Assembly: GCF_000170795.1 (NCBI RefSeq)
Contig: NZ_ABCM01000015.1
Span: 1 to 64,000, forward strand
Direction: 5' to 3'
Length of the DNA stretch: 64,000 nt
Origin: Pedobacter sp. BAL39
Lineage (GTDB): Bacteria > Bacteroidota > Bacteroidia > Sphingobacteriales > Sphingobacteriaceae
Of the stretch, positions 53,976 through 63,029 are shown piece after piece. Position 1 is the stretch's first letter. Every line of letters begins with the position of its first letter. The notes under the pieces were generated by a model. That model saw only the letters and a program-made list of their open reading frames with translations, was not told the origin of the DNA and did no database searches. A program made the position numbers and the translations under genes.

Positions 53976-55364
53976 TTGACACTTATAAAATCTATCTCTG
54001 GTATTCGGGGCACCATCGGCGGAATTGCCGGCAATGGATTAACGCCTATCGACATCGTTAAATTTACAGCAGCCTACGGCTCCTGGGTCATCAACAAAAC
54101 AAACATCAGGAAAATTATCGTCGGACGCGATGCGCGCATCTCCGGAGAGATGGTCAACCGTCTGGTGATCGGTACGCTGCAGGGACTGGGGATAGAGGTG
54201 CTGGACCTAGGTCTTTCCACTACGCCCACGGTAGAGATCGCTGTCCCTGCTGAACAAGCGGGTGGGGGCATCATCTTGACGGCAAGCCATAATCCTAAAC
54301 AGTGGAATGCCCTGAAACTTTTGAATGAAAAAGGGGAGTTTATCAGTGATGCAGATGGTAAGGAAGTGCTTGATATTGCCGAAAATGCTGAATTTGCTTT
54401 TGCGGAAGTGGATCATCTTGGAAAAGTACTGGAAGATAACAGCTACCTGCAGAAACATATAGACGTTATTCTCGCATTACCGCTGGTAGACGTGGCTGCC
54501 ATTAAAGCGGCCAACTTTAAGGTGGCCATCGACTGTGTTAATTCTACGGGTGGTATTTTCGTGCCTGCCCTCCTCAGAGCACTCGGCGTGGAAACCATCC
54601 ATGAACTGTATTGCACTCCGGATGGTCATTTTCCGCATAACCCGGAACCGCTTCCGGAGAACCTTACGGAGATCTCCAAAGTGGTAAAGGAAAAAGCGGC
54701 AGACCTGGGTATTGTCGTGGATCCTGATGTAGACCGCCTGTGCTTTGTCTGCGAAGATGGAAGCATGTTCGGCGAAGAATATACACTTGTGGCTGTGGCC
54801 GACTACATTCTTAAGAATAATCCTGGAAATACGGTTTCTAACCTTTCTTCTACGCGTGCACTTCGTGATGTGACTGAGCGCTCCGGCGGGGAATACCACG
54901 CTTCGGCAGTTGGTGAGGTCAATGTCGTCAACCAGATGAAAGCCGTAAATGCGGTCATCGGTGGTGAAGGAAATGGCGGGATCATCTATCCTGAACTGCA
55001 CTACGGAAGGGATGCACTGGTTGGGATTGCTTTGTTCCTGACGCACCTGGCGAAGTTCGGTAAATCGATCTCTTTGCTGAGAAGTAGCTATCCTTCTTAT
55101 TACATCTCTAAAAACAAGATTACACTGACGCCCGAGATGGACATTGATGCCCTCCTCTTAAAGGTGGAAGAAAAGTATAAAAACCAACCTCATAGCACGA
55201 TTGACGGACTGAAAATCGAGTTTGATAAGGAATGGGTGCACCTGCGCCGTTCGAATACTGAGCCTATCATCCGCATCTACAGTGAGGCTGAAAGCGAAAC
55301 TGTAGCGGAAAACCTGGCATCAAAAATTATATCAGACATCAAAGAAATTTTAAAACTCAACTAA
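53976..55364 (+). CDS. glmM: Phosphoglucosamine mutase (GlmM-like), TTG start
   Basis: 462 residues. The start is TTG at 53976 (TLIKSISGIRGTIGG); this conserved N-terminus has no nearby ATG, and AAGGA precedes the TTG by five bases. The phosphoserine motif TASHNP has Ser104; the Mg site is VDPDVDRLCF; the sugar loop is GGEGNGGIIYPE; the phosphate-binding loop is RRSNTEPIIRIYSEA. It interconverts glucosamine-6-P and glucosamine-1-P for UDP-GlcNAc, peptidoglycan and LPS; a phosphomannomutase activity cannot be excluded by sequence alone. The cysteine desulfurase gene begins 6 bases downstream. Confidence 0.87.
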   Translation: MTLIKSISGIRGTIGGIAGNGLTPIDIVKFTAAYGSWVINKTNIRKIIVGRDARISGEMVNRLVIGTLQGLGIEVLDLGLSTTPTVEIAVPAEQAGGGIILTASHNPKQWNALKLLNEKGEFISDADGKEVLDIAENAEFAFAEVDHLGKVLEDNSYLQKHIDVILALPLVDVAAIKAANFKVAIDCVNSTGGIFVPALLRALGVETIHELYCTPDGHFPHNPEPLPENLTEISKVVKEKAADLGIVVDPDVDRLCFVCEDGSMFGEEYTLVAVADYILKNNPGNTVSNLSSTRALRDVTERSGGEYHASAVGEVNVVNQMKAVNAVIGGEGNGGIIYPELHYGRDALVGIALFLTHLAKFGKSISLLRSSYPSYYISKNKITLTPEMDIDALLLKVEEKYKNQPHSTIDGLKIEFDKEWVHLRRSNTEPIIRIYSEAESETVAENLASKIISDIKEILKLN

Positions 55365-55370
55365 TCCATA

Positions 55371-56519
55371 ATGAACAGAATCTATTTGGATAATGCTGCA
55401 ACCACGCCGCTTGATGCAGATGTGATCAGCGAAATGGTGAACGTAATGAGTACTTATTACGGCAACCCTTCTGCGATACATGCTCAGGGACGCGAGGTGC
55501 GTACACTGGTGGAAAAAGCAAGAAAAACTGTTGCCGGACTGCTCAATGCAACTCCAGCAGAGATCTTTTTTACCTCAGGGGGTACTGAGGCCGACAATAC
55601 AGCGATCCGTTGCGGTATCGCTGCCTATAATATCAAACATGCCATCACTTCTTCTATTGAACACCATGCGGTAGAGCATACGTTGAAGAAAATGCTGGAA
55701 CAGGGCGTCATTGATAAACTGAGCTTTGTCAATGTAGATGAAAAAGGAACAATAGATTATGCACACCTTGAGGAGCTGCTGAAAAACAATGAGCGCTCAT
55801 TTGTCTCATTGATGCATGCGAACAATGAACTGGGAACGCTTTCAGATATGGAGCGTATTGGTGATTTATGTGAGCAATATGATGCGATTTATCACAGTGA
55901 TACGGTACAGACAATGGGACATTATGTACATGATGTACGTAAGCTGAAGGCCCATTTTATCGTTTGTGCTGCACACAAATTGCACGGCCCGAAAGGGGTA
56001 GGGTTCATTTTTGTTAACCATAACATCAAAATAGGTCCGATGATTTATGGAGGTGCCCAGGAGCGTAACATGCGTGGTGGTACTGAAAACGTTTATGGGA
56101 TCGTAGGTCTCGCCAAGGCGATGGAAATTGCTTACCGCGATATGGCGGAGCACCAGGGCTACATTCAGCAGCTGAAGGATTACCTGAAAGACCGACTGCA
56201 GAATGAGATTCCTGACGTGTTCTTCAATGGTGAAACTGAGGCCGACAAAAGTTTGTATACTGTACTTAATGTTTCTTTCCCGGCGATGGATATGGCTGAC
56301 ATGTTGTTGTTCAACCTGGATATCAACGGCATTTCCGCTTCGGGTGGCAGCGCTTGTTCATCAGGCTCCAACATCGGCTCTCATGTGCTGACGGGGATCA
56401 ATGCGGATCCAAACAGGCCTTCCGTAAGGTTCTCTTTCAGCAAATACAATACGAAAGAGGAACTGGACATTGTGGTGGAAAAAGTGAAGCAGATCGTAAG
56501 CCAGAACGTGCCGGCCTAA
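55371..56519 (+). CDS. Cysteine desulfurase, NifS/IscS class
   Basis: 382 residues. PLP-dependent fold type I: YLDNAATTPLD at the N-terminus, FTSGGTEADN, HHAVEH, the PLP lysine Lys203 in AAHKLHGPKG, RGGTENVYG, and the catalytic Cys329 in GGSACSSGS. The length and the extended loop with SACSSGS place it in class I (NifS/IscS), not the SufS class. It removes sulfur from cysteine as a persulfide for Fe-S cluster or thio-cofactor synthesis. No scaffold gene lies nearby, so the pathway is open. Confidence 0.92.
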   Translation: MNRIYLDNAATTPLDADVISEMVNVMSTYYGNPSAIHAQGREVRTLVEKARKTVAGLLNATPAEIFFTSGGTEADNTAIRCGIAAYNIKHAITSSIEHHAVEHTLKKMLEQGVIDKLSFVNVDEKGTIDYAHLEELLKNNERSFVSLMHANNELGTLSDMERIGDLCEQYDAIYHSDTVQTMGHYVHDVRKLKAHFIVCAAHKLHGPKGVGFIFVNHNIKIGPMIYGGAQERNMRGGTENVYGIVGLAKAMEIAYRDMAEHQGYIQQLKDYLKDRLQNEIPDVFFNGETEADKSLYTVLNVSFPAMDMADMLLFNLDINGISASGGSACSSGSNIGSHVLTGINADPNRPSVRFSFSKYNTKEELDIVVEKVKQIVSQNVPA

Positions 56520-56585
56520 ACAATTTCATAATTGGGTTGTTGTTTTTATAAGTAACATCATATTTCTTACTTAAACGACAGCATT

Positions 56586-56792
56586 ATGAATACTTCAGAA
56601 AAGAACAACACCAAGGAAACACCAAAGAAAACGGTGTATAAAGAAAAAGAAATCGACGATGAACAGTTGAACAGCGGACAAACTTCTTCCGCTGCTGCAT
56701 TTGACAGAACAGATTTTTCATCACGGCCCGCTCGCAGGAATAAACCGCTGGGAGCCAATCATGAACCTGGGACAATGCCTGGCAGTGAGTAA
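56586..56792 (+). CDS. Small hydrophilic protein of unknown function
   Basis: 68 residues, highly charged and probably disordered (KKTVYKEKEIDDEQLNSGQ, FDRTDFSSRPARRNKPLG). Short hydrophilic proteins of this style are frequent in Sphingobacteriaceae, and no domain is recognisable. A perfect terminator hairpin follows the stop by 29 bases, which supports a real transcript end here. Confidence 0.6.
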   Translation: MNTSEKNNTKETPKKTVYKEKEIDDEQLNSGQTSSAAAFDRTDFSSRPARRNKPLGANHEPGTMPGSE

Positions 56793-56821
56793 CACCATTT
56801 TTTTCATTTCAATGAAACCGC

Positions 56822-56860
56822 AAAGCGCAACATTTAACTAAAATGTTGCGCTTTTTGTTT
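56822..56860 (+). terminator. Strong terminator
   Basis: Perfect 14-bp stem (56822-56835 with 56841-56854, core AAAGCGCAACATTT) with a 5-base loop and a T-run. Closes the glmM-cysteine desulfurase-small protein run. Confidence 0.88.
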
Positions 56861-57045
56861 ATTTATGTGCCGGAATTCTATTACATTAGTCGGTGCTAAA
56901 TCGTTTTTAACCAAATAACAAATGCATGATTTGCAGTTTATCTGCTTTAAAAGCAAATAAAGCTGGATATTTATGCGGAAACAGCTTAGCCAGAACCTTA
57001 AATACACATTTAAAACCATAAACTTAAAATTATCCACGAATCATT

Positions 57046-59343
57046 ATGATGAAACGATTCCTAACAGCAATTTTAATTGCAGGTTCCTCAGCAGCAATCG
57101 CACAGACTGTTGGTAAGGTGACCGACCCGGTAGAATGGATCAACCCATTGATGGGGACGGCCAGCAAGCCTGACATGTCTAATGGAAATACTTATCCCAC
57201 CATTGCTTTGCCTTGGGGAATGAACTTCTGGACGCCGCAGACCGGTAAAATGGGGGACGGATGGGCTTATACCTATGATGCCGACAAAATCCGCGGATTT
57301 AAACAAACGCACCAGCCTTCTCCATGGATGAACGACTATGGTCAGTTTGCTGTAATGCCGGTAACTGGTAAAAAGAAATTTAAACAGGATGAGCGCGCAA
57401 GCTGGTTCTCCCACAAAGCGGAGGTGGTAAAACCATATTACTATAGTGTATATCTTGCTGATGCGGACGTAACTACAGAAATTACACCTACAGAACGCGC
57501 AGCACAGTTCAGGTTTACCTTCCCTAAATCTGACAGCTCATTTGTGGTCCTGGATGCTTTTGACAAAGGTTCTTACATCAAAATCTTCCCTAAGGAGCAA
57601 AAGGTGATTGGTTACAGTACTAAATATGCACGTGGACCACTCCCTAAAAACTTTAAAAACTATTTTGTTGCTTATTTTGACAAGCCTTTTACCTCCGCTA
57701 ATACCTGGAAAGGTGGCGACCTGCAGAAGGATGTGCTGGAGATCGAAGCAGATCATTCCGGTGCTATCGTTGGTTTCAAAACTGCAAAAGGGGAAAAAGT
57801 GAGCATGAAAGTGGCTTCTTCCTTCATCAGCTTTGAGCAGGCCGACATCAACCTGAAGAGAGAATTGGCAAATGATACATTTGAGGCCACAAAAACAAAA
57901 GGTAAAGCGGTTTGGAACAAAACACTGAGCAGGATCTCTGTAGAAGGTGGTACCATCGACCAGACCCGCACGTTCTACTCCAGCCTTTACCGTACACTGT
58001 TCTTCCCGAACAAATTGTATGAGCTGGATGCGAACAACAAAATCATGCACTGGAGCCCTTACAACGGTAAAGTATTGCCAGGTTACATGTTTGCTGGTAC
58101 AGGATTCTGGGATACCTTCAGAGCGCTGTATCCATTCTTAAACCTGATGTATCCTTCGATCAACAAGGAAATGCAGGAAGGCCTGATCAATGACTACAAA
58201 GAAGGTGGATGGCTGCCGGAATGGTCGAGTCCTGGTTATGCGAACATCATGGTGGGCAACAACTCTGCCTCGGTAGTGGCTGATGCCTACATCAAAGGGA
58301 TGCGTGGTTATGATGTCAACACACTTTGGGAAGCCGTGACTCACGGTGCAAATAATGAAGGCCCCATGGAAGCGGTGGGCCGTGCTGGGGTGAAATATTA
58401 CAATGACCTTGGTTATGTTCCTTATGATGTTAAAATCAATGAGAACGCTGCGAGAACATTGGAGTATGCTTATGATGATTTTGCGATCTATCAGTTGGGC
58501 AAGGCGCTGAACAAACCAAAGTCTGAAATTGACATCTATGCAAAAAGAAGCATGAACTATAAAAACCTTTTTGATCCGGCAAGCGGATTGATGAGGGGTA
58601 AAAACAAAGATGGTTCATTCCAATCGCCATTTAACCCCTTCAAATGGGGTGATGCATTTACTGAAGGTAACAGCTGGCATTACTCATGGTCTGTATTCCA
58701 GGATATTGACGGACTGGCCAAACTGATGGGGGGTAAAGAAAAATTTGTAACTAAACTGGACTCGGTATTCTCTATGCCTCCAATCTTTGACGACAGCTAC
58801 TATGGTGGTGTGATCCATGAGATCCGTGAAATGCAGATTGCCAATATGGGTCAATATGCTCATGGTAATCAGCCGATCCAGCATATGATTTACCTGTATA
58901 ACTATGCCGGTGCTCCATGGAAAACCCAATACTGGGTGCGTGAAACAATGGACAGAATGTATAAAGCTACTCCTGATGGTTATTGCGGAGATGAGGATAA
59001 CGGACAGACTTCTGCATGGTACGTGTTCTCGGCAATGGGCTTTTACCCGGTAACACCTGCCGTAGATCAGTATGTACTTGGTGCACCATTGTTCAAAAAG
59101 GTAACTTTAAACCTGGAAAATGGTAAAACCGTAACCATTGACGCCGCTAAAAACAGCAGCAGCAACAGGTATGTTACTGACCTGAAATATAATGGAAAAG
59201 CGTACTCCAAAAACTGGTTGAGCCACTCTGAGCTGAACAAAGGAGCAGTACTGAACTTTAACATGTCTGCTACTCCTAATAAACAAAGAGGTACAAATGA
59301 AACAGATTTCCCTTACTCTTTCTCTACAGATAAGAACAAATAG
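57046..59343 (+). CDS. GH92 alpha-mannosidase
   Basis: 765 residues with a signal peptide (MMKRFLTAILIAGSSAAIAQ). GH92 layout: N-terminal beta sandwich beginning VEWINPLMGT with TYPTIALPWGMN and the hallmark GWAYTYDADKIRGFKQTH, then an (alpha/alpha)6 barrel with GTGFWDTFRALYPF, and the catalytic-base loop GDEDNGQTSAWYVFSAMGFYP. The enzymes are Ca-dependent exo-alpha-mannosidases acting on N-glycans or yeast mannan. It stands alone between terminators, without a SusC/SusD pair. Whether the product is periplasmic or surface-exposed cannot be read from sequence. Second ATG at 57049 is an equivalent start. Confidence 0.94.
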   Translation: MMKRFLTAILIAGSSAAIAQTVGKVTDPVEWINPLMGTASKPDMSNGNTYPTIALPWGMNFWTPQTGKMGDGWAYTYDADKIRGFKQTHQPSPWMNDYGQFAVMPVTGKKKFKQDERASWFSHKAEVVKPYYYSVYLADADVTTEITPTERAAQFRFTFPKSDSSFVVLDAFDKGSYIKIFPKEQKVIGYSTKYARGPLPKNFKNYFVAYFDKPFTSANTWKGGDLQKDVLEIEADHSGAIVGFKTAKGEKVSMKVASSFISFEQADINLKRELANDTFEATKTKGKAVWNKTLSRISVEGGTIDQTRTFYSSLYRTLFFPNKLYELDANNKIMHWSPYNGKVLPGYMFAGTGFWDTFRALYPFLNLMYPSINKEMQEGLINDYKEGGWLPEWSSPGYANIMVGNNSASVVADAYIKGMRGYDVNTLWEAVTHGANNEGPMEAVGRAGVKYYNDLGYVPYDVKINENAARTLEYAYDDFAIYQLGKALNKPKSEIDIYAKRSMNYKNLFDPASGLMRGKNKDGSFQSPFNPFKWGDAFTEGNSWHYSWSVFQDIDGLAKLMGGKEKFVTKLDSVFSMPPIFDDSYYGGVIHEIREMQIANMGQYAHGNQPIQHMIYLYNYAGAPWKTQYWVRETMDRMYKATPDGYCGDEDNGQTSAWYVFSAMGFYPVTPAVDQYVLGAPLFKKVTLNLENGKTVTIDAAKNSSSNRYVTDLKYNGKAYSKNWLSHSELNKGAVLNFNMSATPNKQRGTNETDFPYSFSTDKNK

Positions 59344-59363
59344 AAATCCTGAATAACTAAAGT

Positions 59364-59396
59364 AAAGCGGAAGGGGCAACTCTTCCGCTTTTTTTA
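59364..59396 (+). terminator. Terminator after the GH92 gene
   Basis: Perfect 10-bp stem AAAGCGGAAG / CTTCCGCTTT (59364-59373, 59382-59391) followed by a run of Ts. Confidence 0.88.
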
Positions 59397-59412
59397 TGAA
59401 GATAATACCACA

Positions 59413-59452
59413 ACAACAGAAAGGGCAGCTGTATAGCTGCCCTTTCTGTTGT
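59413..59452 (-). terminator. Long hairpin after accD, possibly bidirectional
   Basis: Perfect 18-bp stem (59413-59430 with 59435-59452, core AAAGGGCAGCT) and a GTAT loop, 29 bases past the accD stop on the minus strand. Could serve both converging transcripts. Confidence 0.75.
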
Positions 59453-59481
59453 AAATATAAAATCTTAAAGGATCTGATTCC

Positions 59482-60327
59482 TTAGTTTTTCAGCATGTGT
59501 AGGAAGGAAGCCAGTTTTGACTTCATTGCCCTGCGGTCTACGATAAAGTCTAAGAAACCATGTTCCTGAACAAATTCCGCAGTTTGGAAACCTTTAGGAA
59601 GGTCTTTTTTGATGGTTTCCTTGATGACCCTTGGGCCTGCAAAACCGATCAGCGCACCGGGCTCGGCAATATTAATATCGCCAAGCATCGCGTAAGAAGC
59701 CGTGACACCTCCCGTAGTAGGGTCGGTCAGCAAAGAGATGTATGGAATCTTAGCCTGGCTTAATAACGCCAGTTTGGCCGAGGTTTTGGCCATCTGCATT
59801 AAAGAGAAAGCGGCTTCCATCATCCTGGCACCTCCGGATTTGGAGATCATCAGGAAGGGGATTTTATTTTTGATGCAGTAATCGATAGACCTTGCGATCT
59901 TTTCACCTACTACAGAACCCATTGATCCGCCAATGAAGTTGAAGTCCATACAGGCGATCACCAAATCCTGACCTTCAATTTTACCATGAGCAGCCCTGAT
60001 GGCATCTTTTAATCCGGTTTTTGTCATGCTCTCTACCAGACGTTCGGTATAAGGTTTGTTATCAGTGAACTTCAGGGGGTCTCCTGAGGTCAGGTTTGGA
60101 AACAGCTCCTTAAACTCATCATTGTCGAACAATACCTGGAAATATTCTTTTGATCCTACCCGCAAGTGGTAGTCACAGTATTGGCAAACGTATTTATTCT
60201 CTACCAGATCGGCGCTGTGCAGGGCTTTCTTGCAATTAGGACACTTGTTCCATAACCCGTCTGGTGCTTCTTTTTTTTCTTCTGTCAGTGTACTGATACC
60301 TTTTTTTTCTCTCTTGAACCAAGCCAT
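59482..60327 (-). CDS. accD: Acetyl-CoA carboxylase carboxyltransferase subunit beta
   Basis: 281 residues from ATG 60327 (MAWFKREKKG, the usual AccD start). Zinc ribbon with Cys29, Cys32, Cys48 and Cys51, then the crotonase-like carboxyltransferase domain: GGSMGSVVGEKI, ISKSGGARMMEAAFSL, TDPTTGGVTASYA, FAGPRVIKET and FGFLD-like GFLDFIVDRR. With AccA it moves carboxyl from carboxybiotin to acetyl-CoA, giving malonyl-CoA for fatty acids. No accA or accBC is adjacent. Divergent from the aldolase gene. Confidence 0.96.
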   Translation of the reverse strand: MAWFKREKKGISTLTEEKKEAPDGLWNKCPNCKKALHSADLVENKYVCQYCDYHLRVGSKEYFQVLFDNDEFKELFPNLTSGDPLKFTDNKPYTERLVESMTKTGLKDAIRAAHGKIEGQDLVIACMDFNFIGGSMGSVVGEKIARSIDYCIKNKIPFLMISKSGGARMMEAAFSLMQMAKTSAKLALLSQAKIPYISLLTDPTTGGVTASYAMLGDINIAEPGALIGFAGPRVIKETIKKDLPKGFQTAEFVQEHGFLDFIVDRRAMKSKLASFLHMLKN

Positions 60328-60447
60328 GTTATTAGTTGAAAAATGCGAGTACAAAGAAACAAAAAAAATATTGAACAGTTTACCCTTGTTTTAGGATAAG
60401 TTTAACGGAATTATGATAAAGGTTTGTGTAAATAATGATAGCGGGCA

Positions 60448-60478
60448 TTTGGTTGGCATGATATTTTTCATAACTTCG
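60448..60478 (+). promoter_or_regulatory. Bacteroidota promoter upstream of the aldolase gene
   Basis: TTTG at 60448-60451, exactly 19 bases of spacer, TAACTTCG at 60471-60478 (one mismatch to TAnnTTTG). The ATG is 21 bases further on. Spacing and gene type make this the best promoter call in the window. Confidence 0.6.
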
Positions 60479-60499
60479 GCATATATTAAATTATAAAAA

Positions 60500-61579
60500 A
60501 TGAGTTTAAAAGGTTATAAAGGCGTAATTTACGGAGATGCCGTTCAAGAACTATTTGAGCAGGCGAAAAAACATCAGTTTGCTTTACCGGCAGTTAATGT
60601 TACTGGTACAAACACAATCAATGCAGTAATGGAAACTGCAAAGGCGGTGAATTCTCCGGTGATGATCCAGTTATCAAACGGTGGCGCTCAGTTTTATGCA
60701 GGTAAAACATTAAACAACGATAATTTGAATGCGTGTGTGTTAGGTGCTGTTTCTGCAGCTAAACACGTTCATTTACTGGCAGAACACTACGGTGTTGCTG
60801 TGGTATTACATACTGACCATGCCGCTAAAAAATTATTACCATGGATCGACGGTTTGTTGGATCATGGCGAGAAGTTCTTTGCTGAGCATGGCAAACCACT
60901 GTTCTCCTCACACATGCTTGACCTTTCTGAAGAGTCAATCGAGGAAAACATGGAAATCTCTGCTAAATATCTGGAGCGCATGTCTAAAATGGGCATGACT
61001 ATTGAAATCGAGCTTGGTGTTACAGGTGGTGAAGAAGATGGTGTGGATAACAGCGATGTGGACAGCTCTAAACTATATACTCAACCTTCAGAAGTAGCTT
61101 ACGCTTATGAAGAACTGAGCAAAATCAGTGATAAATTCACTGTTGCTGCTGCTTTTGGTAACGTACATGGTGTATACAAACCAGGTAACGTAAAATTGCA
61201 GCCGATCATTTTGAAGAACTCTCAGGACTTCATCAAAGAAAAATACAGCCTTACTGCTGAGAAACCAATTAACTTTGTTTTCCACGGTGGTTCAGGTTCT
61301 TCTCAGGAAGAAATCAGGGAAGCCATCTCTTATGGTGCCATCAAAATGAATATCGATACCGATATGCAATGGGCATTCTGGGAAGGTATCCTGGGTTATT
61401 ACCAAGGAAATGAGGCTTATCTTCAGGCGCAGATCGGTAACCCTGATGGCGAAGACAAACCAAATAAAAAATACTATGATCCACGCGTATGGTTGCGTAA
61501 AGGTGAAGAGGCTTTTGTGAAACGTCTTACACAAGCTTTCGAAGACCTGAACTGCAGAAACGCAAGTGATAAATTATAA
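60500..61579 (+). CDS. fbaA: Class II fructose-bisphosphate aldolase
   Basis: 359 residues, E. coli FbaA-like in length. Zinc and catalytic motifs: LHTDHAAKK, SHMLDLSEESIEEN, IEIELGVTGGEEDGVDN, FGNVHGVYKPGNV, FHGGSGSS and KMNIDTDMQ. It splits fructose-1,6-bisphosphate into dihydroxyacetone phosphate and glyceraldehyde-3-phosphate. Single-gene unit with its own promoter and terminator, and its very regular codon choice suggests high expression. Confidence 0.96.
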   Translation: MSLKGYKGVIYGDAVQELFEQAKKHQFALPAVNVTGTNTINAVMETAKAVNSPVMIQLSNGGAQFYAGKTLNNDNLNACVLGAVSAAKHVHLLAEHYGVAVVLHTDHAAKKLLPWIDGLLDHGEKFFAEHGKPLFSSHMLDLSEESIEENMEISAKYLERMSKMGMTIEIELGVTGGEEDGVDNSDVDSSKLYTQPSEVAYAYEELSKISDKFTVAAAFGNVHGVYKPGNVKLQPIILKNSQDFIKEKYSLTAEKPINFVFHGGSGSSQEEIREAISYGAIKMNIDTDMQWAFWEGILGYYQGNEAYLQAQIGNPDGEDKPNKKYYDPRVWLRKGEEAFVKRLTQAFEDLNCRNASDKL

Positions 61580-61597
61580 AAACCTGTTTGGTTAACG

Positions 61598-61632
61598 AGC
61601 GCCGCAGGCTTTCCTGCGGCGCTTTTTTGTTT
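61598..61632 (+). terminator. Strong terminator after the aldolase gene
   Basis: Perfect 11-bp G+C-rich stem AGCGCCGCAGG (61598-61608) / complement (61613-61623) with a CTTT loop and a T-run. Confidence 0.92.
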
Positions 61633-61695
61633 AATGACCTTATACGTCAGACAACTTTAATAATATCTCGCATCATAAAAAGTACAATCAATCTT

Positions 61696-62121
61696 ATGGA
61701 AACATTACAAGTCATTAAAGTTGCAGACCAGGAAGAGCTGGAACGCGCATTTGCCATTCGCAAGATCGTCTTCGTAGAAGAACAAAACTGCCCGCCAGAA
61801 CTGGAGTGGGAAAATGAAGAGGTATCTACACATTTCCTCGCTACGCTGGACAACCAGCCTTGTGGCGCCTGCAGGTGGCGCAAGACCGATGCCGGTTACA
61901 AACTGGAACGCTTCGCGGTACTAAAAGAATTTCGTGGCAGGCGTATCGGACAGGCACTGGTGGCTGCAGCTCTTGCAGACCTACCTTCGGATGCGGAATA
62001 CATCTACCTCAATGCGCAGCTGGATGCGATGCCATTATATGCTAAATTCGGTTTTCAGTCAGAAGGAGAGCAGTTTGAAGAAGCCGGAATACAGCACTTC
62101 AAAATGGTTAAAAAAGCTTAA
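61696..62121 (+). CDS. GNAT-family N-acetyltransferase (ElaA/YjcF-like)
   Basis: 141 residues from ATG 61696 (METLQVIKVADQEEL). The frame is open further upstream, but that part includes the aldolase terminator. RKIVFVEEQNCPPELEWE is the start typical of this GNAT group, and the acetyl-CoA site is FAVLKEFRGRRIGQALV. The end (PLYAKFGFQSEG, HFKMVK) completes the fold. It should transfer an acetyl group from acetyl-CoA to an amine; substrate unknown. Its stop overlaps the convergent HMG-CoA lyase gene by 4 bases. Confidence 0.88.
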   Translation: METLQVIKVADQEELERAFAIRKIVFVEEQNCPPELEWENEEVSTHFLATLDNQPCGACRWRKTDAGYKLERFAVLKEFRGRRIGQALVAAALADLPSDAEYIYLNAQLDAMPLYAKFGFQSEGEQFEEAGIQHFKMVKKA

Positions 62122-63029
62122 AGGAATACCCTTGAGGAGTAGGCGAGGGCCTCCTGCCATCGCGTGATGTTGAGCTGCATTGCAGCTCCTTTACCATTCA
62201 GATACTGGATCAGCTCTTCGGTGGCCAGGTTGCCGGTGAGGTCATCGGCAGCCATAGGGCAACCTCCATATCCCTTTATGGCACTGTCGAATCGCCTGCA
62301 GCCCAGTTCGTAGGCAGCGTCAATCTTCTCCAGTCTTGTTTCGGGGGTGCTGTGCAGGTGCAGTCCGATTTCTACTTGCGGATGATGCCTGAAGACCTCA
62401 AATAACACTGGTACCAATGACCTGATCTTCTCCGGACTGGAAACGCCGGTCGTGTCAGAAAGTGATAGTATGGTCACACCCGCTTCAACTAGCTTTCCTG
62501 CCCAATCTGTAACAATAGCAGGGCTCCACTCATCGCCATAGGGATTTCCGAATCCCATAGACAGATAAACTACTGCTTCCTTGTTTGCCCGGTCACAAAT
62601 CTCCAGCATCTGCTTTACGGTATCAAAAGACTGTGTTATTGAAGCGTTTGTATTGCGTTGCTGGAAGGTCTCAGAGATTGAGAAAGGAAAACCTAGGTAA
62701 GTGATCTCCTGGTGCGTTGCCGCCTCCTGAACACCCTTTAAATTGGCTACAATGGCCAGGAGTTTACTGCTGGTATCGTTGAGCTCGAGCTTGGAGAGTA
62801 CCTCGGCAGTGTCACGCAGTTGAGGGATGGCCTTGGGCGAAACAAAACTGCCGAAGTCAATGGTGTCAAAACCTACCTTCAGCAATTTGTTGAGGTAGGC
62901 GACTTTAATGTCGGTATCAATAAAATTATGGATACCCTGCATCGCATCACGGGGGCATTCAATAATTTTAACAGCAGGATTTTCTGCGGAAGAACCAGGG
63001 TTGACCTTATTCGATGGTGCGTTGCTCAT
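62118..63029 (-). CDS. Hydroxymethylglutaryl-CoA lyase
   Basis: 303 residues of the HMGL-like TIM barrel. IIECPRDAMQGI holds the Arg27-Asp28 pair that binds substrate and metal (the common version is PRDGLQ), the metal His pair is in GLHLHSTPE, and the catalytic Cys loop is IKGYGGCPMA followed by DDLTGNLATE. It cleaves HMG-CoA into acetoacetate and acetyl-CoA in leucine breakdown. An Ala/Ser/Asn-rich N-terminal stretch (about 1-19) is extra. The start at 63029 overlaps the end of the NADH dehydrogenase gene by 23 bases. No neighbouring leucine catabolism genes are visible. Confidence 0.88.
   Translation of the reverse strand: MSNAPSNKVNPGSSAENPAVKIIECPRDAMQGIHNFIDTDIKVAYLNKLLKVGFDTIDFGSFVSPKAIPQLRDTAEVLSKLELNDTSSKLLAIVANLKGVQEAATHQEITYLGFPFSISETFQQRNTNASITQSFDTVKQMLEICDRANKEAVVYLSMGFGNPYGDEWSPAIVTDWAGKLVEAGVTILSLSDTTGVSSPEKIRSLVPVLFEVFRHHPQVEIGLHLHSTPETRLEKIDAAYELGCRRFDSAIKGYGGCPMAADDLTGNLATEELIQYLNGKGAAMQLNITRWQEALAYSSRVFL

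Noticed and set aside
61588..61695. Longer start for the GNAT acetyltransferase
   Set aside because: The extension covers the strong aldolase terminator at 61598-61632.
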